Origin: Molanna angustata
Taxonomy: Eukaryota > Arthropoda > Insecta > Trichoptera > Molannidae
Assembly: GCA_963576475.1 (NCBI GenBank)
Contig: OY754977.1
Span: 13,702,743 to 13,766,742 of the forward strand
Length of the DNA: 64,000 nt
Direction of reading: 5' to 3'
Shown here: piece by piece, positions 12,481 through 24,560 of the stretch
Numbering within the stretch: position 1 is the stretch's first letter
How the letters are laid out: every line of letters begins with the position of its first letter
The notes under the pieces: model-generated
The model's database searches: none
What the model saw: the letters and a program-made list of their open reading frames with translations, nothing else
What the model was told of the DNA's origin: nothing
Made by a program: the position numbers and the translations under genes

Positions 12481-13269
12481 CTAGTTGCATGTAACACATG
12501 AGATCCAACTGTCGATGGCGATGAGATACAAAAGAGAAAGAAAATCGTGGTTTCACTGTCATGAATCCAGGCCCACGAGCACAGGCGACCAGAATACCAG
12601 CCAGAACAGGCTGGTATTCTGTATGCGGGATTAAGGGACCCTTTATAACTCGCTCACCACTCACTCACCAATCTCCAACTGATACTTCACTCCCCTGCAT
12701 AACCAAATATATAATTGAAGAATACGTACCAAACAATAAACACAGATTCATAAATATTTTAAGATATTTTGATTTCTACATGAAATATGTAGGTATGTAT
12801 GTCAGGATTGGATAGATAGTGGTATTGTCTATATTTATACCAATTTATAGGGTTCCACATATTATATAGTTTTTGAGATATATTGAAAAATAAAGTAAAA
12901 ATTCAAAAATTGATAACCCCTGACTGAAACAAAAAATCAAAATTCTGAGTATAAAAGTTTTGTAGGCCTGTAACTATCTATATTTTCTGAAATTTTGGGC
13001 TCTAAGGATTTATTGAGCGAATCAAAAGTTATAAGGGGGGGGGGGGGGCACACAGACACACACACGCAGACACACAAAATGCTCTACTTCAAATTTTTAA
13101 TTCATCCATATATATAACATTTATGCTTTGAAGCCTCTAATATGGTGTTTTTGGCATGCAAAATGTCCACTACACCATACAAAATGTTCCTTCATAATAC
13201 ACGCGTCTTGGCTTAAAACTGTCAATTCATTAAGAGAATTGAATTATCTTAAACGAATCGGCAGTTGGA
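12481..13269 (-). mobile_element. HINE family, copy B, with rearranged interior
   Basis: Both family ends are present: CTAGTTGCATG at 12481 and CAGTTGGA ending at 13269. The microsatellite site has a 14-base G run (13035-13048) and CACACAGACACAC. About 12525-12710 is foreign to the other copies and contains a perfect 12-bp hairpin (AGAATACCAGCC at 12591-12602, its complement at 12609-12620). Confidence 0.7.
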
Positions 13270-14480
13270 CAATATCCTTATATATTCCGTCTATTTTGCG
13301 AGAATAATCAAATTGATTTTATGTGCTATAATGATATAATATTTATTCTCATAACACTACTGAAAGATGATCTACTCTTAGTTGAATAACTTTACTATAC
13401 ACACTCACGTAAGGAATACTGATTACAAATTATATAACTTAATAAACAAGAACACACAATACATTAAAACATTCGTGATGTAATAATGAAATTACTTTCC
13501 ATCCCACATACACACATAACTTCCACGACCTAAATTCTAAGTTCCACAATTTCTTCAGACGTTTTGCATAATAATATAATCATAATATACAGCGGAAATG
13601 TAGTAACTTAGTGAAGTTAAAAATGGAATATCATACCAACTATTGTTACCAGGCAAACGAATATATGTACATAGATACATTAGATTTGTATCGATCTCAT
13701 AGTTTTACAAGTATAAATCACACTGTCTCAGAATAACGATTTTTTTTCTAGGAAGATGTTTCAATTTTTTGTGAAGTCTGTTTTTGACACTTGGCGGTGC
13801 AGTACGTATCTATAAGTTATTGCGTAGGTATCATATGGTTTTCAAGGGCTAATTTTTGTTTTTATCAGTTCGCATCTATATCCATCTTTGGTGTTTCTTA
13901 TTACTCCAAAACATTTTAGTGTGTGAAAATGGGCAAAAACCAAAGAAACAAAAAACTACCATTTAATATAGCGAATTTTCAGTATAAGGATACATTTTTT
14001 ATGGTCCCGTGAACTTCGTTATCCTGAGATTTCACCTATATGTTCTTTTTAATAATCCTACAATAATTGTGGAAAGCATAACTTTATGTGATAAAATCAC
14101 TATTTGAAAAAGTGTATTACACGAAACCAGTAGTAGGTACTCGCAATTTATTTATAACTTGCTTATATGTCCCGCCGTTGGCCAAGAATGTAAATTAGTG
14201 AAGGAATAAGCAATCGTTTATATAATATTGTCACAAAATATATTTGCTAATTCGTAGTATGAAAAGTAGTTTGAGGGCCGTTGACAGTCCCCATATGCGG
14301 AGCGGGTGGTGGTGGAAGTAGCGAGTTTGAAATTTAATTGAGTTTAAGCGATGTAAAATGTCCAAGTGATGGCCACGAACCCATTTGTTTTTATATATAA
14401 GTAGGTACATACAATTTCTGCACGCATGGACTATGGTAAATGGTTTTAAATATGACTGATTATAAAGAGACAACGTTGTA
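13270..14480. other. Unassigned DNA
   Basis: No coding signal. An 89-codon minus-strand frame at 14231-14500 is not recognisable. Confidence 0.5.
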
Positions 14481-14945
14481 AAGAGTTTGGATTTGGCCAC
14501 AACCCCTATTTTTATATATTGTCATCGAACGCAAATGTGTTTTAAATATTTAGTAATTTTGGATGATGCGAAATGGCTTAAAAATTAAATAAACAAAAGT
14601 ACTGAAAAGATTCTAGTGTTGGTCACATCCCATTCGTTTTTATATTTTTCGTCAAGTGTGCATACCTATAGATTATTATATTTTTGCACAATAAAACTGA
14701 TCTACATTACAGAAGAAGACAAATAGTTTTTAATTTGAATATAAACGTTGTGCCACAACCCCGATTTTTTATTATATTGTCATCAAAATCAAATATGTAG
14801 TTATTGAAAATTAAGCAATATATGATGATATAATAAATGGTGTAAATTTCGATTGAAAAAAAGTATTGAGAAGATTCTAGTGATGGTCACATCCCATTCG
14901 TTTTATGTATTTTCGTCAAGTGTGCATGTTGTTTATAATATTTCT
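14480..14945. repeat. Duplicated ~265-bp segment
   Basis: GGCCACAACCCCTATTTTTA, then ATTGTCATCGAA (14495) and GATTCTAGTGTTGGTCACAT...CGTCAAGTGTGCAT (14611) recur as GCCACAACCCCGATTTTTTA...ATTGTCATCAAA (14753) and GATTCTAGTGATGGTCACAT...CGTCAAGTGTGCAT (14874). Part of the GGCCACAACCCACT family also seen at 32770, 52921, 56345, 59580 and 63850. Confidence 0.7.
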
Positions 14946-14959
14946 ATACAATAGACTAT

Positions 14960-15898
14960 AAGACTTAAAACTAACCCAAAAGACTAAATGAAAAAAAAGA
15001 ATAAGTATAAGACTATAACAAATAGTTTATAATAAAAACTGACCCAATGGTCTACATAAAAGATGCAATAGAAGAATTACACAATAGTAAATGTATTATA
15101 TAAAAAACTGACCAAATGGTCTTCATAAAAGAAGAAGAAGATGAATTGAACTATAGGAAATATTTTATATAAATTTCACCCAACGTCTACATTAAATAAG
15201 AAAACGAAGAATTAGACTAAAGGAAATATTTTGCATAAAAACTAACCAAAAGATCTACAAAAAATAAGAAAAAGAAGAATTAGACTATAGAAAGTAGTTA
15301 CTATAAAAACTAACCCAAAGGTCTACATATTAGAAGAATAATTATACGTCAGGAAATAGATTGTATAAAAACTAACGCAAAGGTCAACATAAAAGAAGAC
15401 GAAGAAGAATTAGACTAAAGGAAAAGTTTGTATGAAAACTCTCCCTTGGTCTACATAAAAGAGGAAAAAATTAGACTATATGAAGTTAGTTTATACAAAA
15501 TTCAACAAAGGTCTACATAAAATTAGAAAAAGAAGAATTACGTTAAAAGAAATAGTTGGTATCAAAACTGGCCCAGAGGTCTACATAAAATAAGAAGAAA
15601 AAGAATTAGATAATAGGAATAAGTTTGTATAAAAACTCACCCAAAGGGCTACATAAAAGAAGAGGAAGAAGATGAATTAGACTATAGGAAATAGTTTGTA
15701 TAAAAACTCACCCAAGGTCTACATTAATTAATAAAAAGAAAAATTAGACTATAAGAAACAGTTTATTTATGAACTGTCCCAAATGACTTCACAAAAGAAG
15801 AGGAAGAAGAATTAAACTCCAAGAAATAGTTTGTATAAAAAATCACCCAAAGGTCTACTTAAATAAAAGAAGAATTTCACTATAGGAAATAGTTTGTA
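14960..15898. repeat. Degenerate ~66-bp minisatellite (about 14 units)
   Basis: GGTCTACATAAA (with variants) recurs near 15049, 15184, 15321, 15450, 15509, 15578, 15715 and 15850 and in diverged form between them, followed each time by GAAGAAGAATTAGACTATAGGAAATAGTTTG-like sequence and an AAAACTCACCCAA block. Units differ in the length of the GAA-rich part. Old array, non-coding. Confidence 0.9.
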
Positions 15899-16349
15899 GA
15901 TTGAATGACATGTGTATTGTAGTTAATCTAAGATAGTTTAATAATTTATTTACCTATACGAAATTAGTAGGTATATTATTGGTTTTTAAGTAGTATTAGG
16001 TATGTAGGTACCTACCTACAATGATGTTCTAAATTAATTCGAATTCGATTTATAACAAATTTTATTTGAATATCAGAATGTGTCCGTAACCATAGTAACC
16101 ATAGAACATGTAAAAAATATCAAATGGTTTGTAGACATTTTTTGAATAATATGTAGGTACCTACATTGGTTTTTTCGATGCCATAAAAATGAAAATTGTC
16201 CGAAATATCAAATATTATATATAAATTATGCAATTTTATTATGCCTATATCTTTACTAATAATTAACAGACTTTTACAATATACGTCTTAAAACTTGCTG
16301 TAATGTCTTGTGTTTCATTTTATTATTTCATAATTACATTTATTTCAAA

Positions 16350-16373
16350 GTTGATATGTTATAACATATCAAC
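16350..16373. repeat. Perfect 24-bp palindrome
   Basis: GTTGATATGTTA followed directly by its reverse complement, with no loop. It could be a cruciform or a dimeric protein site. Nothing else near it gives a role. Confidence 0.95.
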
Positions 16374-16459
16374 GTACAATGGAGTTCTATCAAGAATTGT
16401 CGATCGACAAACTAAACTTAGTTTATTTCAAAGGTTTATTATTTTCAAGAACATATTCA

Positions 16460-16720
16460 TTCGGTAGGAAAATGAAATATTGTATGAAAAGATATTAAAA
16501 TGGCGGCATTTATGTACAAAACGCTTACTTTAAAAATAAGTTTAACATTATAATTATACAAAATATTCACCATTTTTTTCACTTAAACGCTAAGTTATAC
16601 TTGAAAATATATTTTTTTCGTGTAAATACGTACTTCTAACTTTTAAACTAACAGATATTTGCGTGCAAAATGTACACTTTTTTGACAGATATGACTTGGA
16701 AAATTTTGTATGAGAAAAAT
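16460..16720. repeat. Dispersed repeat shared with 49550-49800
   Basis: TAAGTTATACTTGAAAATAT, TTCGTGTAAATACGTACTTC and the following TTAAAC...ACAGATATT...GTACA blocks are matched by TAAGTTATACTATAATATTA, TTCGTGTAAATTCGTACTTC at 49687-49760. Class unknown. Confidence 0.45.
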
Positions 16721-17319
16721 AATTATTGAAATATTTTTAAAATTCCGCATTTTTATCGCATAATTTTTAGCGTGATACTGCATCAGGTATACTGGTACAC
16801 GTTCGCACATAAATTAGATTTTTAGATGCTCTTGGTTTTTCAGAAGGCGTGAGACAAACACACACAAACACACACATACACTAACATTTTGATTGCTTTA
16901 TTACTTTAGATGAAAGTATCAAAATTTGTTTTAATGCTATGAAGTAATTTTGCTCGAAAATCTTAATTTGAAATAGGTTTGATGAAATAGAAAGAGAAGA
17001 TTGCGAAAATTTTATGTCCATCATATTGCGATAGTGTTGATGAAAAAAAATATTAATTTATTTAAGTTTAGTTAACCTACCTGTTAGTTGCTCTAGAAGC
17101 CATTAGAAATAAGAAATCAATAAAAAAATTATACTTACTTATAATAATTCATCAATTTATATAATGCCATTGATAATCTTAAAAGTAAAATGAATTATTT
17201 GAATAATTAAAAAAAAAATACAGTACACTTCAGCACATGCTTTTATGGAGTGGAAACATCCATACGACGAAGCCATTGATACTTATCATATATGTAACAT
17301 ATATATTACATTTATTGTG

Positions 17320-17530
17320 TTTTACTGTGGTCGGCGGCGCCCAAGAAAGTGTCGGCACGGCCACGTTACCAATGTTATGAATGAAGGATATTTTAGAAGC
17401 GTGAACCAAAAGATAAACATGTTTGAGACGATGTATGAATGTGTCTCAAGATGGAAAAACTTGGCATGGGGGTTCTCTTACTACCCGAAAGGGATTTATT
17501 ATGGCGCGATGATATGAATGGTATGAACGA
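17320..17530 (+). pseudogene. LINE ORF2 C-terminal fragment
   Basis: An open frame (ATG at 17245, about 90 codons) contains GRRRPRKCRHGHVTNVMNEG, then FRSVNQKINMFETMYECVSR. It aligns at DNA level with the inverted remnant at 58715-59000 (GAGACGATGTATGAATGT, ATGGCGCGATGATATG). The GRxRPRKxW-like motif is the LINE tail. The intact frame is probably chance survival of a short piece. Confidence 0.55.
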
Positions 17531-17579
17531 TTTTACCATTATTTTTATTAAATAAAATAAATCTGTCCTTATTAAACAA

Positions 17580-17713
17580 GTACATATTCATCGTCCTACA
17601 TTCACTAAATAAAGCATAAATGCTATTGATGAACGAAATCGGTCGTGGCAGGATTCGATCTCGCGACCACTGGATTACTAGCCCAGCACGCTAACCGCTC
17701 TACCATCGACCCA
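17580..17713 (-). repeat. tRNA-derived SINE (type a), copy 2
   Basis: On the minus strand the head GGTCGATGGTAGAGCGGTTA...CTGGGCTAGTAATCCAG resembles a tRNA-Thr(AGT) with a foldable anticodon arm. The acceptor stem pairs only 5 of 7 and the T arm is poor. It continues into GATTTCGTTCATC as in copy 1, so it is a SINE head rather than a working tRNA gene. Confidence 0.65.
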
Positions 17714-18509
17714 TCTAACAAATTGTAACAAAAAAATGAAAATTGTTCAATAAACATAAATTTACTGGACTGTATAACTTTTAACTGATTGATTGAAATT
17801 GCTAACAGGGAAAAATATCCATCGCAATATGGTATATAGTAATAGGTTTTTATTTTTGCTACATATACACTTTCAAACACTTTATGGGACAAAATTGATT
17901 ATGATATTTTATTTGTAGTCCAGTAGCCTATATTTTCCTAGTCTATTTTTATATGTGTGGCATTAGGAGTAGATATGTACGTAGGTAGATATTCAAGGGG
18001 ACAAAACTGATAATTGACTCGCATGAAAGTTCACTTAGGGTTGTGTTGTTCATACTTCATTAAACACGTTTTCTGGCTGGTAAAACACGTCTGATTCGTT
18101 CAAGAACCATACCCGTTATCTTTCGCCCAAAGCCGTTAGACGAGTCATGCCCGCCATATTAATAATGAGAATTTGCAAGCTGTGAGCCGTTAGGGGCCTT
18201 GATAAAACTTTTCTAATGATGCCTTTATTGCTATTTGGTTCAAGGCGAAAATAAATTACACGACGGTTGGATAAATGTAAAAATGAATGAAATTCTCCAT
18301 ACGTGACTCTGTTTATTTGCAAAGTTTAATTAAATGCGTCATCGTTTGAAGAGTTATTGTCTGTGCTATCCTGTCAAAAACTCATTGGTTATACTAACTT
18401 TAAATGGAGTTACTAAACAGTGAACTGTAATAAATTGTTATTTAATTTAGCTTGTTGGTTCACATCAAAAAGGTTTTGATTAGGTACCTACCTACATGAA
18501 TTATCCTTC

Positions 18510-19260
18510 CATTAGGTACGTCCGATTCTATAATTTTTAAGAACGTTCCGGCAAAAATAGGTGCGTTCCTTTTCCACTTCGTCCAAGTTTGTTACTCTCC
18601 TGACTATGGAATAGTGGAGTTTCGTCGTGATGTGTTTGTATGGATGGCGTACGGCGTTCGGCGTACGAATTTTCCTTTTTGTGTCGTCTCTACAGCCCAA
18701 ACTATAAATCCGATCGACTTCATATTAACATCATATGTGTAAAGTGCATAGACCTAGAGCTGATTAGTATTCCATAGATATCCGTTAATTTCTTTCCTAT
18801 GATTTCATCTGTCCAAATTTTCAAAATGCTCTCACGGTCTGGAGAGTCGAGGTATTATTATACTGTTTGAAATTTTGATACAGCAAAAATACACTCATTA
18901 ATAATGCATTCAAGGATTTTCAAAATTTAAAGTTAAAAATCTATGGTTTGCCATATCAATGTGAAATAAATTTCATATTCGTATGAAAAATGTATGACAC
19001 AAGTAAAATTGCTTCTGTAAGGGAAAATTGAGTGATCAACCTCATATTTATATTGTATGTGTCTCTATAGACTAGTGTATTTTTTACTCTCCATTTCTAT
19101 CTTCCTCAAGGGGTAGGTAGTGAGAACCGAACACCGCATTCGTCTATCTTGACACATACATCGCCTCATCAACATTGATACACTATCTCATACATGCTCA
19201 TCTTGCTAGTAATGCAATTTCACTTAAAATTTCTCAATAGGTATCATGTAGAAAATACAT
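18510..19260 (+). repeat. Dispersed repeat, about 700 bp, copy 1
   Basis: Matches 56540-57480 in inverted orientation over long stretches: GATCGACTTCATATTAACAT, GTGCATAGACCTAGAGCT, CTATGGTTTGCCATATCAAT, GGTAGTGAGAACCGAACACC and CATACATGCTCATCTTGCTA (from its complement). No coding capacity or clear terminal repeats. Class unknown, probably a non-autonomous DNA element. Confidence 0.75.
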
Positions 19261-19574
19261 ACTATGAGTTTCGTATTTATATTCAGAAGACTTTTGTTGG
19301 AATTTATTTAGTTTCAAATGTATATTGTAAAAGTATACAAATATTTTACATTCTTTATTAAATTTCTCCATTTATAAATAAGAAAATTCTTCATGATATT
19401 GGCAAATATTTAAAAGAATCAGGTATCTTTAGACATAACATTAGCATTTTTTTTGTAGGTACACACCGCATGTCCTTTATTCTAAGAAAAACTATTTCTG
19501 ATTTGCGGAGTAAACAAAATTCACAATATATGTGTGCATATAATGATGACTCCAATTCACTTTTCTAATCTGTG

Positions 19575-19870
19575 TACAATATTTATTTATTTATTTATTT
19601 ATTGCAAATAATATGTTGGTACAAGGGTATATAATATTTCTTATAATTACCTACTACATTTATATAATAGGTACGTATTACTCCACTGAAAGAGTAAATC
19701 TCGTGTTCAGCGGAATAGTTTAGTTTATATAGTTAAGTGACTTTTTAAAAATGCGAAGAGGTACAACCTATATGTCTCCTGTGAAATACTATAATAATAC
19801 GTATACTGCTATCTCTAGAACAGGTTTACCTAGTTGGGCAGTAGTTATCTATTTTTAATAAATCATATAG
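19575..19870. repeat. LINE-derived 3' sequences
   Basis: A TTTA repeat (19583-19603) followed by a region of unclear origin, then AGAACAGGTTTACCTAGTTG (19815-19835) matching the 3' UTR at 61737 and 50370. Two overlapping insertions are likely. Confidence 0.4.
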
Positions 19871-20572
19871 TAAATGGTGGGATAAAAAAATATATCGTAT
19901 ACCTACTCATGGATTTATAGATATTTTGAATTACAATCTACCAAACATAGTGTTATCAAATTTTTAAAATGTACGACATATTTCTCAAAATTAAATATCA
20001 CGGTACCAGTAGGTCAGTTATGCATTTCCAGTAAGTGCAATATTTTTTTTTAGATAAATAAAATAGTTCAGAATATTAAGTTTCTATTTTAATTCGTCAA
20101 TAAATTAAAAATAATATAATATTGTTAAAACAGAAAAATGTTGTATAAATTTTAGTTAATGATTCATCGTTTGTTATTACTGATAATATAGATCTACATA
20201 TTACTTTATAACCTCACTGAAAACTTAGGGTTAATAATCGTTATTGATTTCATAAGACCAAATATGCACCGTGAAAAATAGCAACGAGAAAATGAAAAAT
20301 CGCGAATATTCTTTCCTTCGAAGCAATACAGCGGTGCTGAAGATTTTCATCAAACCATCCTTTGACAGGAATTGGTACGCGGTGAAAAATGATCAAATCC
20401 AAAGTAATGTTACGAAAGGTGTTTTTTATATGAAAAGAATGAAGGTTTTCGTTTTTAATGAAATTGAAATCCAAATAAAAACACGCTGTTGCGTGAAAAT
20501 TTGCGAAAATTATTAATTTTATAATTCGGGTCAAAATTTTTTTTCGTATCAACGAACCCAATTAATTTAAAA

Positions 20573-21066
20573 CTAGTTGTATGTAACAAATGAGATCCAA
20601 CTGTCGATGACGATAGTATGTTCAATTGAAGAATACGTACCAAACTATAAACACTTAAACACAAATTTGTAACATATTTTGTTTCCTATATATAAAACAT
20701 GTACCTAGGTATGTATGTCGGGATAGGATAGAATGGAAGTCAATCTGTTTTTCCTATCCAGAATATGAATTTGATATGCCTGTAACTTTATGTATTCTGA
20801 AATTTTAGGCTCATTGTATTGAGCGGATCAGAAGTTATAAGGGACACACACAAACATACACACAAAAACACACAAAATGTTCTACTTCAAATTACGAATT
20901 TATCCATAATATATAGAACATATAAATGCTACGAAGCCATATAAATGTTTTTGGCATGCAAAAAGTCCACTACACCACACAAAATGTTCCTTCGTACACA
21001 CGTCTTTGCTTAATGCTGTCGCTTCATTAAGAGAATTAAATTCTCTTGAACGAATCGAGAGTTGGA
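20573..21066 (-). mobile_element. HINE family, copy C (internally deleted)
   Basis: The left end is CTAGTTGTATG (20573) and the right end GAGAGTTGGA (21066), with the terminal hairpin TTAAGAGAAT...ATTCTCTTGAA. Only 494 bp remain. The middle part found in copies A and D is missing, while the AC-rich microsatellite (20844-20876) remains. The 30-bp tandem array starts about 50 bp downstream. Confidence 0.7.
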
Positions 21067-21117
21067 AAATGAATAAAATAAAATAAAACTAAATCAATTG
21101 AAAATAATATGAATAAG

Positions 21118-21623
21118 TCATATCTCTCCTTAATTCTCTTTATTTTGTCATATCTCTCCTTAATTCTCTTTATTTTGTCATATCTCTCCTTAATTCTCTT
21201 TATTTTGTCATATCTCTCCTTAATTCTCTTTATTTTGTCATATCTCTCCTTAATTCTCTTTATTTTGTCATATCTCTCCTTAATTCTCTTTATTTTGTCA
21301 TATCTCTCCTTAATTCTCTTTATTTTGTCATATCTCTCCTTAATTCTCTTTATTTTGTCATATCTCTCCTTAATTCTCTTTATTTTGTCATATCTCTCCT
21401 TAATTCTCTTTATTTTGTCGCGTAAATAAGTCATATCTCTCCTTAATTCTCTTTATTTTGTCATATCTCTCCTTAATTCTCTTTATTTTGTCATATCTCT
21501 CCTTAATTCTCTTTATTTTGTCATATCTCTCCTTAATTCTCTTTATTTTGTCGCGTAAATAAGTCATATCTCTCCTTAATTCTCTTTATTTTGTCATATC
21601 TCTCCTTAATTCTCTTTATTTTG
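21118..21623. repeat. 30-bp tandem array in three blocks (10, 4, 2 units)
   Basis: The unit starts TCATATCTCTCC and ends CTTTATTTTG. Ten identical units fill 21118-21417, four fill 21431-21550 and two fill 21564-21623. The blocks are separated by the same 13 bases TCGCGTAAATAAG (21418-21430, 21551-21563). The last block ends with TCGCGTAAATACG. Thirty is a multiple of three and the unit has no stop in one frame on each strand, so 100+ codon repeat frames arise on both strands. I do not take these for genes. Confidence 0.97.
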
Positions 21624-21807
21624 TCGCGTAAATACGTTTTTATGGTACAATTTTTTTGTACATCAAACAAAACATTTCTCAATGACAATGACTTTTTATT
21701 CCCATATTGGTAAATCTCAAATTGTCCTAGGATATTTGTATTATAACGTTTTTCACATAAAAATGAAGACTATGTAAGAGTAGTAACAATTTTACATGGA
21801 ATCTTAA

Positions 21808-22767
21808 TCCAACTGTCAACTTTTTCAAGAGAACTTTGTTCTCTTAACATATCGACAAAGTTTCAAGCAAGGATACGCGAGATTTGTATGTAGGGTCTAC
21901 TTTTTTCACGGCTTTTCCGACTTTGAAGTCAAAAAAACACCAACTTAGAGCCTTTGCAGCATATATGTTCTATTTACGGAATTACTCTGAATTCAGAGTA
22001 GAACATTTCGTGTGTCTGTGTGTGTGTGTCCGTCCGTCCCTTATAACTTTTGATCCGCTCAATTTATAAATCTCAAAATTTTCAAATATATAAATAATTA
22101 TAGGCATACAAAACTTATAAACTCAGAATTTTGAATTTTTGTTTGAGTCAGGGGTTGTAAACTTTCGAATTTTTACTTTATATTTACTTTATTATCTCCG
22201 AAATCATAAAAGCTAGAACGCTGAAAATTGGTATGGCCATAGACAAATATAAAATCTCAAATATATTTTTTCAAAAAAAAAATTTATTAAGAAAAACATT
22301 TTTTTATGAAAAATTTATGTGTTTAACTACCTATATATCCAAATTTTTAAAAATATCGATAAAATCCGAAACGCTCCAACTAGATAATTCAATTTTCTAT
22401 AAAAATATCCACATTGTAGTATTACATCTCAAATTTTTTCTAACAATTTTTATAAAAATTTAATATAGTGACGACATTGCTTCATACAATTTGTATGGCA
22501 GTGGCCTATACACAATATCTAAGAAGACTCAATAATTTGATAATTTGATATCCAAACATACATACATACTCTAATGCTGATTACATATTCTGGGTAGGAA
22601 AAGAGACTAACCTCCAAACTATCCTATCCTGACATATATACCTACATGTTATATACAGAAAAAAAATATCTTAAAATATTTATTAATTTGTGTTTATAGT
22701 TTGGTACGTATTCTTCAATTATGCATATTATTGCCATTGACAGTTGGATCTCATGTGTTGCAACTAG
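21808..22767 (+). mobile_element. Helitron/Helentron-like non-autonomous element (HINE), copy D
   Basis: The best complete copy. It starts TCCAACTGTC after a host A and ends CAACTAG before a host T, the TC...CTRR layout of Helitron-type elements. Just inside the 5' end is a hairpin (CAAGAGAA...TTCTCTTA). TCCAACTGTC is repeated inverted near the 3' end as GACAGTTGGA. A microsatellite with GTGTGTGTCC followed by GTCCGTCC (22017-22038) recalls the GTCY tract of DINE-1. It encodes nothing and depends on an outside Rep-helicase. Confidence 0.75.
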
Positions 22768-23244
22768 TTTATTAGTATACGTTTATAATGAATATATGTA
22801 TGTATCAATCTGAACTACTGATTTTATCATCATCTCTATTACAAGCCAGACAAGAATATTATATTTATATTATATAGGACACGTAAATTAGTGATTGTTA
22901 TATTTACCTGCACCTCGGAATATTTCCGTTATCTAAAAGCTAACCTACTTATCGTTAAATTTTTGGAGGGGTGGTATCAAGTAGGTACCTATTTGTATAG
23001 AGGGTTCATAAAATACTTATTTGTTTTCAGCTTTGCGTTTCGATGAACTGTTTCATTTATCATTTGATTGTTTCAGATAATCATAAAAAATACCGAGTAT
23101 TTCGATCTGCTATCTAAAAACCGCTATTCCAAAAAAAAAAATACACCAACTCTGAAGGATTGAAGATTAATTATCAAAATAAAGCATATCTTTATGACAA
23201 ATTTTCAACATCTAGATAGAGACGAACTAGGAATATTATAGATT

Positions 23245-23905
23245 GATGTCGCAACTAATTCAATATTTATAAAAATTGTTAAAAAAAGTTCGAATCGTAG
23301 GTACAACTATATTATGAAAATTTTTTGTAGAAAAATTAAATTATCTAGTTTGTGTGTAAAGGCATTTTTCGATATTTATAAAAATGGAAATATAGGCAGT
23401 TTAACACTAAAATTTATCATAAAAATGTTTTTCTTACTAAAAAAATGTTTGAAAAAACTATGGAACTTTTTAAAAAATAATTTGAGTTTTTGTATTTTTC
23501 TATATTAATATCAATTGTTCTAGCTTTTTTTGAGATATATGGAAAAATAATGCAAAAATTCAAATCCTTGACTGAAGCTAAAATTCAATTCTGATTATAG
23601 AAGTTTTGTAGGCTTAAATTTTTCTATACTTTCGAAATTTTAGGCTCTGTTAATCAAGTGGATCAAAAGTTAAAAGGGATGGACACACACACACAAACAC
23701 ACTTAATATTCTACTACGAATTCTGAGTAAATCCATGTATGTAACACATATGCTGTGAAGCGTCTAAGTTGGTGTTTTTTGACTTATAGACTTTTTTGAC
23801 TATAGATGAAAAATATAGACCTGGCATACAAATCTCGCACATTTAGGATTGAAACTGTTGATCTGTTAATTGAAATAAATTATATTGAACAAATCGACAG
23901 ATGGA
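23245..23905 (-). mobile_element. HINE family, copy E (truncated)
   Basis: The interior matches copies A and D (TAAAAATTGTT, the CAAAAATTCAAATC stretch, GGACACACACAC). The right end is TCGACAGATGGA at 23905. The CTAG end is missing, so the 3' part of the element is lost. Confidence 0.6.
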
Positions 23906-24284
23906 TTAGAGAAATCCATAACTTATTTCAAACGTCCTTAATCTAGCAATAACACGTATATTTTGGTGGGTTACGGTGGCTACCATACCACTGGCGGATA
24001 AGGACAAAAAATTCTCAGAAAATGCCCCCCCATATCTTTCCATTATCACAATGAAATTCGAATTTCGTTCAGAAAAAAATCATTAATCACCGCGACACAT
24101 GAAGCATTATGCTAGCCCAACAACAGAGAATGAATATTGTAAATCATGCAGTGGAAAAAATGAACGTGGAACTCGTTAGAACATATAAATTTTTAAGACT
24201 AAGGCGAACCAATTAAAAAATATCATAATATAACAATAAAGTATGTTAAATTAATTTGTTTAAATGTCAATCTAATCAGATTAA

Positions 24285-24560
24285 AATGAGAAGGGAGGAT
24301 GAACACGTGGCCAGAACAAGAATATAATGGCCATATAATGAGAAGGGAGGATGAACATGTGGTGAAGAAGTGCCTTTCCATGGCTACTGAGAGGAGGGGG
24401 AGGGGAAGGCCCCAAACCACCTGGCTGACGAATGTCCAAAGGGACATGAAGAAACTGTGTCTAAAAGAGGAAGATACTTAGCAGAGAAGCTATTGGCGCT
24501 GCATGGTTAGGAAAGCCGACCCCGTGTAACGGGACATGGCTAGGTTAAAGAAGAAGAATG
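24285..24560 (+). pseudogene. LINE ORF2 C-terminal fragment
   Basis: Plus-strand partner of 6737-7075: GHIMRREDEHVVKKCLSMAT, RRGRGRPQTTWLTNVQRDMK, then a frameshifted AEKLLALHG and the shared 3' end GTAACGGGACATGGC..AAAGAAGAAG. A 40-bp duplication (AGAAGGGAGGATGAACA, twice at 24289 and 24339) disrupts its start. Confidence 0.75.

Noticed and set aside
17639..17713. A functional tRNA-Thr(AGT) gene
   Set aside because: The acceptor stem pairs only 5 of 7, the T arm is poor, and the same head with the same 3' extension recurs at 1721-1806, so it is a SINE.
21118..21623. A CRISPR-like array or a repeat protein gene
   Set aside because: Units are head-to-tail with no unique spacers, and the open frames on both strands follow from a 30-bp unit without stops. 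The DNA is eukaryotic.
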